A stretch of DNA of 64,000 nt from Earliella scabrosa (lineage: Eukaryota > Basidiomycota > Agaricomycetes > Polyporales > Polyporaceae): assembly GCA_022605405.1 (NCBI GenBank), contig JABYQQ010000020.1:558001-622000 (forward strand). Direction: 5' to 3'. A program made the position numbers and the translations under genes. The notes under the pieces are model-generated. The model saw nothing but the letters and a program-made list of their open reading frames with translations, made no database searches and was not told the origin of the DNA. This document shows positions 22,975 to 32,214 of the stretch, in pieces (the stretch's first letter is position 1; the number at the start of each line of letters is the position of its first letter).

Positions 22975-25169
22975 ATGCAATTTGCAGGTGAGCTGAAGAC
23001 CCACATTTGTGCGCTGTATGAGATAGGTTTGACCTGTACTCTGTACTGTTTGCTCTCTAGTGATAGTGTCCGCGTTTTGCGTGGTGACCCAACACCTTCA
23101 TTCTGTATCTGGTGCGTCGCTTCTTCCTCATTCGATATTACTCTAATGACCGCTGACTTTGCGAGGGTTCAGGTATCATTGACTTGGTTCCTGTCGCGTT
23201 GGCTCAATCGTTCAACGCGGCTGGCTCTGCGCCTAACATCGTCGATCTGGGCTACGTCAAGTACAGAGGGAATCTTTCCTTCCCTGACACTGTTGCGTAC
23301 CTTGGAGTCCCGTACGCTGAGCCGCCGCTGGGGGAGCGCCGATGGCGCAGGCCTCTGGCGCTGAACACGACACGTGTCGCACAAGACGCGGGGAAGCAGG
23401 TTATCGACCGGACGGAGTATCCAGACTTCTGCATCCAGGGGGCCTTCGGCGGAAGTGAGTACATCAACGAGGAGACCTCACGATGTTGCTCACGACACTT
23501 CACAGATGGTGACGTTGGAGGCGCAGGAACGGAAGATTGCCTCAACGTGAATGTCTACGCGCCCGCAGGTGCGAAGAAAGGTGACAACCGTGCGTTGCCG
23601 CCCTTCACATCATGACATTACACTTATATAAACCGCTTCCGACAGTGCCTGTGCTGTTCTACATTCACAGCGGCGCGTACGTCTTCGGCAACCCACGGGT
23701 TTGGCCGTTCGACCACTGGGTGCACCAGTCTCCGAACGTCGTCATCGTCGCAGTCTACTATCGCCTGGACTCGTTCGGGTTTCTTGCCGTTCCCGAGTTC
23801 GCGTCTGAAGATGTGGGAGACCTCAACGTCGGGTTTTGGGACCAAATCGAAGCGCTCAGATGGGTACAAGCGCACATCGACGCGTTTGGTGGAGACCCGA
23901 GCAGGGTCACCATCAACGGGCAGAGTGCCGGCGGATCGTCAGTGGAGCTGCACATGCTCGCCAACCAGAGCAGAGGCCTTTTCTCTCAAGCTATCGGGCA
24001 GAGCGTGTATCGCACGCCGTTGCCGACTCTGGAGCAGCAGCAGGTATGCTACTAGTACCTGTCTCCTGGCAGCCTTGTGCTGATGTGATCTGTCGTCGTC
24101 CTTCTATCACTAGCCGATGTTCGACTACTTCGCTCATCAGGCGAGATGTTCATCGGGGTCTGTGGCAGATGTGATGGCATGTCTTCGTCGAGCAGACACA
24201 AGCGTGATCGCGTGGGCTCAAGACATGGTCACTAACAACTTGTGAGTGGTGCTCTCGAGTCCTATGCTACTACGACCAATACTGACATCAGCACGACAGC
24301 ACGGGCCCTTATAATCAGTTCCGTCCTGTGATCGACAACGTCCTCTTCAACGACTATCCTACCCTGTCGATCATGCGCGGAGAGTTGGTCGATGTTCCAG
24401 TCATCGTCGGGTAAGCGGGCCTGTCCCTTCGTACTTGGCGAGATCTCACCTGGACGTGCACTGGGGACAACCAGGGGTGCATCGAATGAGAGCCTCTCTG
24501 AAGGATCCGATACTACTGCTGCACTTCAAGAGTTCTACCCTGCACTTACCCCCGAGGATATTGAGGACTACCTACGGGTCTACCCGTTGAGCGACTACGG
24601 ATCAGCGACGCAACGTCTGAATGTTGCGACGGGCGAGTCCGAGTTCATCTGCGCGCGGCACATCATCGGTCTCGCAGCGGCGCAGCGAAATCGCAACATT
24701 TACACGTATCGGTACAACCAACCTCTCAGAGACGCCCCCATGAGGTGGGTCACGCATGGCTCCGAGAACTGGATCCTGTTCCGTGGCACGTTCCTTGGGT
24801 GAGTTGTGCTTGTTTACGTTTATGCTTGCGTATCCGTGCTGGCTCATTGCTGACCTGGCGGCGACCTTCAGGTTGAACGGCACAACGACGTTTCAGCCCC
24901 AGTCGGACCTCGACCGCGCGTTCGCCGAGGAGATGATCGCCTACTGGCTCTCATTCGTGCGCTCCGGAGACCCGAACACGTTCAAGGTCGAACGATCGCC
25001 TGTTTGGCCGGCGTACAGTCCGCGCGACATGCGGCGGATTGTGCTTCAGGAGTCGAGGGGCGAAGATGCCTCTATTCACATTAGTGGTAGCCGGGTCGAG
25101 GAGGAACCGGCGTCCGAGAGCGCACGGTGCGAGTTCGTGGTGGCGAAGGCTGTGAGGCAGCAAGCCTAG
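22975..25169 (+). CDS. secreted type-B carboxylesterase/lipase
   Basis: Alpha/beta-hydrolase that cleaves ester bonds outside the cell. ATG 22975 starts MQFAV; splicing gives MQFAVIVSAFCVVTQHLHS, a signal-peptide-like leader. Then YRGNLSFPDTVAYLGVPYAE, RRWRRP, EDCLNVNVYAPAG, LPVLFYIHSGAYVFG (oxyanion hole region), VAVYYRLDSFGFLA, FWDQIEALRWVQAHIDAFGG, and the nucleophile elbow NGQSAGGSS. The usual carboxylesterase elbow is GESAGG; here glutamine replaces the glutamate next to the serine. The catalytic histidine is in VTHGSENW, and FAEEMIAYWLSFVRSGDPN near the end is typical. Stop TAG is at 25169. At least eight introns have normal ends, and frames join (for example VIVG|GASNES). Part of exons around 23933-24306 is duplicated at 38828. 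Confidence 0.93.
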
Positions 25170-25719
25170 GCTTGCACGACGAGCATTGAATATTGAATAT
25201 CCAGTCGTCACATCTGTCTATCCGTTTGAACTCTAATCTGTGCTTCGTGATAGCTCAGTCTCATATCATCAGGTCCGACTTCTGTGGCCAGTCAATATCA
25301 AGCCATGGTCCGCTTCTTGAGCGCTGCCTTGTGAGATTGAGCTCACCGCTCTCTGCTTCCATTATGATCTCAACTGATACACCCACTTGCTCATCACCCG
25401 GCGCCCTGCCACAAACAGCGCGCGGAGGCGTCCCTTGTCTGTTATGGACGTCTTCGACCGCGTATATATACGCTTCGCTCTCACAGATGTTGACGCCTTC
25501 ACCTCGGTCACTTCTCATGGCTCTTGAAGTCATATTCTGCGCGCTCCTTGCCCTCCCAATTGAATCGCTAATTTATTCGTGTTTACTTATGTGGGGTATT
25601 GGTTGGTCCATGATTGTACGTCACACAATTCTCCTGCGATTACCATGTTGACGAGGTTTCCAGAGCATCCTCTTTTTCGTATCAACGTCACTCCTTCCCT
25701 GCCTACGTCTCGAGCATCC
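25170..25719. other. intergenic, no gene recognised
   Basis: About 550 bp downstream of the carboxylesterase; only shadow ORFs. Confidence 0.45.
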
Positions 25720-26413
25720 CAGCCACCCACGTGGGTCATCCGCCACTGTCCCAAAGGCGCCCCATCTGCACATCCTCGACGGCATCTCCGCGGAATCTGC
25801 CACCTGCGACGAATCCTCCGAACATATTATCACTTCCGATTTGGCGCCTTCACCTTCTTTACACTCCCTACCTCGCCGCCGCCGGTCGTTCAGCTTGCTT
25901 TCGAAGTCTATCAGAACGTTGGGAAGTCCCAGATCGAACGTCTCCTTAGACAGCCAGTTGACTCTCGTCGGCACTCCGCTGCCCTCGCCGCCCTGCTCGC
26001 CACGTACACGCCGCAGTGGCGTGTCACCCACACAACGCTGCCGCCAATGGCTACGAGGTGCGGAAGAACACCATCCAGAAGTCGTCTCAGCTACGACGTG
26101 CACCGCCTCGACGCGCACAAGCTTCCATCCCCACTCCCTACGCGCTGGTACCCGCACCTCGAAGATCATCAAGAAGCTGTCGCGGTTGGTCACCCCCGCG
26201 CGGAAACGCGCTGATGCGTGTGCGTCGCCCCGCGATGCTCGCGCTCGGGGGTACGACGCATCCAGCGGCATTGAAGAAGCGGCGCTCAAGCACCCGGAGC
26301 TAGAGGCTCCCTTCAATTCAAAGATGCCGTCCACCCGGAGGAAGGCAACTCCACGACATTCACGGACACAGTCTCTTCTCTCGCACTTGCTTGGAGGTCG
26401 CAGGAAGAATTGA
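25720..26413 (+). CDS. hypothetical basic Ser/Pro-rich protein (candidate exon)
   Basis: One long plus-strand frame reads through about 230 codons and stops at TGA 26413. It has ATVPKAPHLHILDGISAESA, then SLHSLPRRRRSFSLLSKSIR, SNVSLDSQLTLVGTPLPSPP and many Arg/Lys/Ser. No fold or domain was recognised. An initiation codon in this frame was not found, so an upstream exon is likely if it is real. It could instead be a low-complexity shadow; the opposite strand also has a long open frame (25621-26511). Confidence 0.35.
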
Positions 26414-27318
26414 GCGTTCGCGCTTGACTCATCATCCACTCCTGCCATGCGGCACCTCCGTCTCGCGCTCGCGCACCCACACGTACACTCACCTCTACGC
26501 GCATCTCTCACCGCGCGCCACGGATGTCGTCGTGATGATGGAGCATAGTCTCGGTCATCCTACATTCTTTCTCACCATCTTCGTTCTGAGACTCCCACCC
26601 TCACTCCTTTCAGTCGCCGACCGAAATACTCTGACATCGTTTATGACTCGCCTTCATATCCGACATAGCAGTCCGGTGCGAAGGAGTGCGGAGGTCAGGG
26701 AACCTCTTCGTCGCTAGATGCGCTGTGTACATTTCTTCAGCAACAAATTCAGATGCGCTGCACCCTCCCACTTCACTGCTGTCAAGACCATCGAGATGGT
26801 AAGTCTGGGTCCCATTCGCTCCACGTCATGTCCAATATTCCCTCGTCCCCGCCTCGAGTGGTCAATGCACGTCTCCCGTCAGTAGTCCAAACCTACGAGC
26901 CTACGCCTTGGAAACCACCATACTACCTGGCTTTCATCTGTTGACCGAGACTTCCATATGAGTCTGCTCCCGGCGGGAAAGTAGTACACGAACCACCACA
27001 CTCCGCGCACACCCACATCCTCCACTGTCATATGGGTAGTGTCCGGGACCAACCTCTTCGCAGGCCGACGGATCTGTTCAAATATCGAGCACGAGCGTTT
27101 GGGCATGGTTTCTGCAGATACAAACAGAGAGACGTTGGTACTGACACTCGAACGCTAGCAGCAGCGCAGTTCGAGCAGCGATTATTATCACAATTGAAAT
27201 ACCAGTATCGCGCATGATCACAAGACCAGACATACTGTACATGGGCAGTCCAGAGCCCTATCATTACCCGATCATGAAACTGCAGAAAAGCCATTCCATT
27301 CCGAAAACAGCCCCATCG
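26414..27318. other. intergenic, no gene recognised
   Basis: About 900 bp of lower-GC sequence with short ORFs only. Confidence 0.5.
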
Positions 27319-29135
27319 CTAGCGCGGACCGCCGCGGGACACCAATGACAGCCCTTGTCTCTGAATCATGGAGCAGATTTCTTCCAGCACATCGTCCTCC
27401 CTGCTCCGGCGCACCGAGTCGCACTGTTCGACCCGCACCGGCGGCGAACGCGAGCTGTGCAGCATCCCTGCGATCTCTTCCAGCACGTCCGCCCCGCCCG
27501 TCGTCGGCGTGACCTGCAGCCTCTCACCAGGCGGCGGCAGCGGGAGCCGCAGCTCCGGGATCAACCTTAGCGGGCGCAAGGTAGGACCAGTGCCGGATCC
27601 GTATATGCGAGTGTGGAATGCGGGACGCTGGACGTGCGCTTGGGGAGACGGGGGGAGGGTGCTCGGGGGAGCGGGGTTCGGGGGAGTGGGGTTCAACACG
27701 CGCGTGCGCCGGTCGCGCTCACGGTCGCGATCGCGATCGCGATCGCGCCGCCGACTAGCATGCACCGGCTGAGGACGGTGTCGGTGCCCGCGCCTGTCGA
27801 GCCAAGTTTGCTGATCCTGAACAGGAGCAATGGGAGCCGGGGGTGACGTTGATGGCGAAGGGTCGGACAGCCTCTCGGGTGGGAACATGCAGTCCGAGCC
27901 CGCGCTCTCGACGTCAGCGACGTTGCCCGAGTTCTCTTCTTCGAGCGATGGGAGCAGGCCCGAAGCAAATCCTGGCCCCATGTTGTCCTCGTCTCCCGAA
28001 GTGGCGCCCGGTCTCGGGCGGCCTGACTCTGAGCCTGAGCCTGAGCCCGATGACACAGACGCAAGCGGGATGCCGCTCCCACGGAAGAGCGATGATGCAG
28101 AGGGAATCAGAGAGGAGCGCGAGATGTTCCGGCGTGGAAGGCTCTCGTCAGAGCTCGACCGCGCGAAGATCGCGGACCGCGATGGCGATGGGGTATTGCG
28201 AGGAGGTCCAGCGGGTGTCGCTTTGGCCCATGCTCGGATTCTCGCGCGCGTGGGCAGCTGCTCGTCCGAATCGCTCGAGGACGATTGAGTGTCTGTAGAT
28301 GATCGGTTTGGTGAGGATGTTATGCCGTAAGGGGCAGTCGGATTGCGAATCTGGTCAGGCTGAGACGGTACTGTGACGAGAGGAACGTATTTAAGATCTG
28401 TGACCGCAGAGGTTGTGCCGGGAGAGGCAACGGGATCTGGAGGAGTGATGGGGGTACTAGGCGACTGGAGTTGAGAAGGAGGTGTCGTGCCAGACGAGTG
28501 TTGGCGGATCTGAGATCCGGTTCAGCGTGATCAGTACCGCGTCGCACAGACAACGGAAGGGTTCGGCGGACACATTCACGGGCTGTACCTGTGGCTTGCC
28601 AGCAGTCATGCAGTAGTCATGAGGAGCAAGATGGAGGAGCAAGATGGAGGAGCGACTTCTTGCGACGCAAACGGTAGTCAAGACCGCCTGCACGTACAAT
28701 CGTAGCATCCACCCTCAGGTGTACCTATGCACGGGGCTACGCTTACCCATCTCCTGCAAGTATGAACCCGCACGGAATCGGATTCGAGTAGAGCTACCCG
28801 CGGCCGTACCCAATCCATGCTGTCAACTCGTTGCCGTCGCCATGCGACCCGTGAGCTCGCTCGCTGCATCACATGTGCGCCACGATGGATGCAAGGCGAA
28901 GCTTCCACCGCATAGGAGAAAGACTCGCCGAACGTGTGTGGACGAGAAAATTCACCCTGCTCGATGATGACCCAGACCCGGTGCTGGAACCAACTTGCGA
29001 CTGTCCCGGGTGCTTGTTCGGACTGATCAGGTTCCCTCGAGCGTCGGCACTAGATGCGCGCAGGATGTGTGGTGGGGAGACTTCCCGAGAGTGCGTAGAA
29101 GCGGATCCGGGATTTGTGAGATGTTGTGGATCCAT
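27319..29135 (-). CDS. Ser/Pro/Arg-rich hypothetical protein
   Basis: A single minus-strand frame is open from an acceptor near 28513 (GGATCTCAG, minus strand) to the stop at 27319, almost 400 codons. It runs RQHSSGTTPPSQLQSPST, YVPLVTVPSQPDQIRNP, SSSSDSDEQLPTRARIRAWA, SVSSGSGSGSES, a repeated Arg-Asp tract (DRDRDRDRERDRRTR), PPNPAPPSTLPP, then two matching segments DVLEEIAGMLHSSRSPPVRV and DVLEEICSMIQRQGLSLVS. The repeat of DVLEEI argues for real coding sequence. A likely first exon starts at ATG 29135 (MDPQHLTNPGSASTHSREVS). The join between these is not resolved. Disordered overall, probably nuclear; no known family. Confidence 0.5.
27724..27752. repeat. hexamer microsatellite (GATCGC)n inside coding sequence
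   Basis: About four to five tandem GATCGC units, encoding alternating Arg and Asp on the minus strand in the Ser/Pro/Arg-rich protein. Both strands read through because the repeat is in step with codons. Confidence 0.75.
28619..28651. repeat. short tandem repeat, unit GATGGAGGAGCAA
   Basis: GAGGAGCAAGAT is repeated head to tail about two and a half times in the region between the presumed exon 1 and the main exon of the Ser/Pro/Arg-rich gene. Confidence 0.6.
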
Positions 29136-29680
29136 AGCTTATCGATAAAAATCTGATATTGGACACAGGTCAGTAACGTCCCTCGTAACAAGCACGAAGG
29201 GAGACGAACGGGCCTCGAGGACGGTAGAGCGAACCCTACACTGTCCATACTCCGAGTCTGCCGATGCATGCAGCCAGGGCACAACAAAACCGCGAATCAG
29301 AGTCTGGAGCATATGCACTGCCCGACATCGATTCAGATACGGTGCATTGCGATTGTTGGCTGTAGTGCAGATTGCAACTGAGTTCCTAATGCCACAGCAA
29401 CTCTGCCCAGTGTTCCGGACAGGAACATCGAGACAATTGATTGATGTACACCTCGCACCTCGCTGCAAAATTGAGACAGAAACGACGATACTTACTGAGG
29501 AGGTGGTGGAAACGCAAATATGACGTAGGGGCGCAGGTGGGTGGTAATGCGAAAATGGCAAAGACGGAGCTGTGAATGAATGAATGAGTTGCAGGACCGA
29601 CCAGCGCGCTGTCTCGATAAACGACGAAGCCTTGAAGAAGACGACGAGCTCGAAGATGATGGTAGGAAGGAAAAGAGATA
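29136..29680. other. intergenic left of the MITE
   Basis: About 545 bp between the start of the minus-strand hypothetical gene and the MITE; no gene recognised. Confidence 0.45.
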
Positions 29681-30342
29681 CAGTATTTTACCGGTCCTTC
29701 GGAAGAAATCCGTGCAACTCGAATATCTCACTCTCAGCCCATCGTATCACAATGGGACTTGGCAGGACACTGGTGGTACACATTGTCTACCCTCAGTAAC
29801 ATTTATAGCCCAATCCCATACAAGGGGGCCGATATCGGAGGGATTCTTCCAACCGTCGTTATCGGCGTGCTATGGGTCCTTCGGATGGGCGCTTCAGCGA
29901 CTGTAACGCCGAAAGTTGCCTTATACAGACAGATTGTTAGCTATATCGGGCAGGTGGATGTCTCAAGCGCTCGCGATTTCCGGCCGTTCTCTCCCTCGGA
30001 TGAGGTCGTTTCGACTGAAGACCTTGCACAAACAGTAGACACACCAGATTCATGTATGTACTGGCTGGTACATGCATATTGATTATATGTGTGAAGATTC
30101 AGGACAGTCCTGTCAGCCTTCCGTGCTTCATCTGCTTTTAATGCCTACAATTCGTGATTTGAGGGACTAAACCAGGGCTGTATCAGTTTACACGCATGGG
30201 ACGTCCTCAAAATTTCTGTAGAAGGAGCAGAGTACATAGCGTAATACATTCAGATACTTTTATGTGCTAGAAATGCCGAGGGACGGTGTGTGGAGCACAT
30301 TTCCGAAGGAACCATGATTTCCGAAGGACCGGTAAAATACTG
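29681..30342. mobile_element. MITE with 24-bp perfect terminal inverted repeats (Tc1/mariner-like)
   Basis: CAGTATTTTACCGGTCCTTC followed by GGAA at 29681-29704 is repeated exactly, inverted, at 30319-30342. The element is flanked on both sides by TA (29679-29680 and 30343-30344), the target duplication of Tc1/mariner-type transposition. The CAGT...ACTG ends fit that superfamily. Length is 662 bp. There is no transposase; the longest internal ORF (29759-30082, 107 codons) matches nothing I know. A second TTCCGAAGGA lies just inside the right repeat (30301-30310), a possible subterminal transposase site. Identical ends suggest fairly recent insertion, mobilised in trans by a full-length relative elsewhere in the genome. 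Confidence 0.85.
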
Positions 30343-30344
30343 TA

Positions 30345-31470
30345 GTGGGGCCATGGCGCACTCGAGGACTGGACCGGAGACGAGCAGAGGGAGCCGGTGC
30401 AACGACAGACCAGTCCAGAGCAACATAGGCGCCCATGGCACGTGTCATGTCAAAACATCCTCGGTCTCCAAGCTCCATCAATGACACTGTGGCATCATCA
30501 TGTCCGTCCCTCCACTTGTCGCGTCTACTTACTCACCATCCGTCAAGACCCCGTCCTCACTGAATACGCATGTCAGGCCCGTATGCAGCGAAAGCATGTT
30601 CGCTCGCTTAGGCGTCCGCAACCGATCCCAATGACCGGTTGCGCTTCAGACATCTGAGGAATCCTGGACCTGAGTGGGACGGGTATACAGGCGTCGGGTG
30701 TTGCGATAGGATGGTTCCAGTATCAGGAGGAGAAGAAGGAGGGGGTGTCGGGCCGTCATGCCTCCAGGACCCAGGTGCGTCCTTTGCTTGTCTTTACGTG
30801 TATCCTCACTGACGATGGAACGTACCCAGCCCGACAGACACAGACCCGTATCTCGACTACCCGTCACTCGAACCACATCCTCCGTGCTCCCCTGTTCGAC
30901 AAGTACCGTCTTTCAGTCGTTTCCCAAATCCCATTAGTGCCTAGGTAGACGTCAAATGACCACCTGAACGGGATAGGACCATGCGGAAGTACGCCCCTGT
31001 GCTCTGCTCGTCCTATGCGATCCGTTCATGCAGCCATTGCGTCGCCTCTACTATGACCGAGGCTACTACGTGTCCTCCCACGCGCGTCCGTGCTTCCTCG
31101 TCGACTTACGCGTCGGTGAGAAGACGGCTATGAGCACACATGTCCCACTATGCTGCGCCTCCTTTTCCTACCTGTCACCTCGGGTCCAGAACCCTCCGCT
31201 ACGCATTTCTCAACCACGAACACTGACGATCTTTGTATGGCGTGGGTTGGATGCGCACGCACGAGGCCAGGGGATGAAGGACTGACGAAAAACGCATGCG
31301 CAGTGCACCGTCGGGACGTCCCGCATGTCTTCCCCTATGAAACCCGTCTCGACCCCTTTCTCGACAGTGCCGACTCTTTACACATTACTCCCATCCGTCT
31401 CGTGGACCCTTACCCGCACAACAACAGCAGCAGCAGCCGTCCGAGCGCCCCTTCCAACTTCCCGGCCACA
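30345..31470. other. unassigned region right of the MITE
   Basis: About 1.1 kb. A small spliced frame can be read on the plus strand (ATG near 30758; MPPGPS, intron, then PTDTDPYLDYPSLEPHPP, stop near 30948), but nothing supports it beyond the splice signals. No domain. Confidence 0.3.
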
Positions 31471-31829
31471 CACACACACCCAGTCGGTGCTAGCCGACAA
31501 GGTCCACGACGACGAACGGTGCGGGCCCCGAGGTAATCATCAAGAACGTCGACATGAGCGAGGAGATGCAACAGGAAGCTGTCTACGTCGCCTCGTCCCC
31601 ACTGGAAAAGTACCACGGCGAGAGGGACATCGCTGCGCAGATCAAGTTCAACGGGCGCCACAGGCTCAGTGGGCGCGTTGTCGTTGGCAAGAACATTGAC
31701 TCGTATGTCATTCCAAGGTGCGTCCGATCTATTCCTTCGTGTCCACCCCAATATTGGTCAAGTCCTTGCTGATTCCGCCGTGCATCGACGCCAAACATTC
31801 CTCGCAATCCTCATCTGGAAGTCATGAAC
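31471..31829 (+). pseudogene. degenerate dynein light chain LC8 (DYNLL) paralogue
   Basis: The core exon reads PEVIIKNVDMSEEMQQEA then LEKYHGERDIAAQIK and VVVGKNIDSYV, unmistakably LC8, the small hub subunit of cytoplasmic dynein. The last residues also survive about 85 bp further on (LAILIWKS, stop TGA 31829). Between them things are broken. The N-terminal ADKVHDDER is one base out of frame with PEVIIKN. The segment normally spanning FDKK to TWH is shortened. The central beta strand that forms the dimer interface is missing. The GT donor after IPR finds no acceptor that keeps frame. These defects together argue for a pseudogene. The essential functional copy must be elsewhere. Confidence 0.75.
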
Positions 31830-32214
31830 CGCCGGGCGCAGCTGCGCACGCTCGCGGCTCTCCTCCACTCATCAAGCTGCTCCGGGAGGTTTGGAACGGA
31901 GGCGGATGGGTCATTGAGGCGTTCGGATCATCGAACCACAGCCATGTACTACAGCCATGTACTACGTGTTGCTTTCCGGCACAGCGCAATTGTGCTTGTC
32001 CGATTTCGCTCTCGCTGCTGCTGCTCTGACTGTCCACTACCCCACCAATTCTCTTGGGACGAGGTCCAGTGCAGCGCACATGGCGTGCACGTCTTTTGGG
32101 CACAGTGAATCGCCGGCTCGCACGACTAATCCTAGCTGGGAACACATGAATTAATAGTGTACAGTTGCGAACAGCAGGCACGCTACATGTAACATCACGT
32201 CGGTGCAACTTCAG
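31830..32214. other. intergenic between LC8 relic and NLR gene
   Basis: 385 bp; ATGTACTACAGCC is duplicated in tandem near 31943-31965; nothing else was seen. Confidence 0.4.

Noticed and set aside
29492..29731. Minus-strand ORF with poly-Ser crossing the left end of the MITE
   Set aside because: Its poly-Ser comes from a GA-rich tract on the other strand, and it crosses the boundary of the inserted element. Not credible as a gene.
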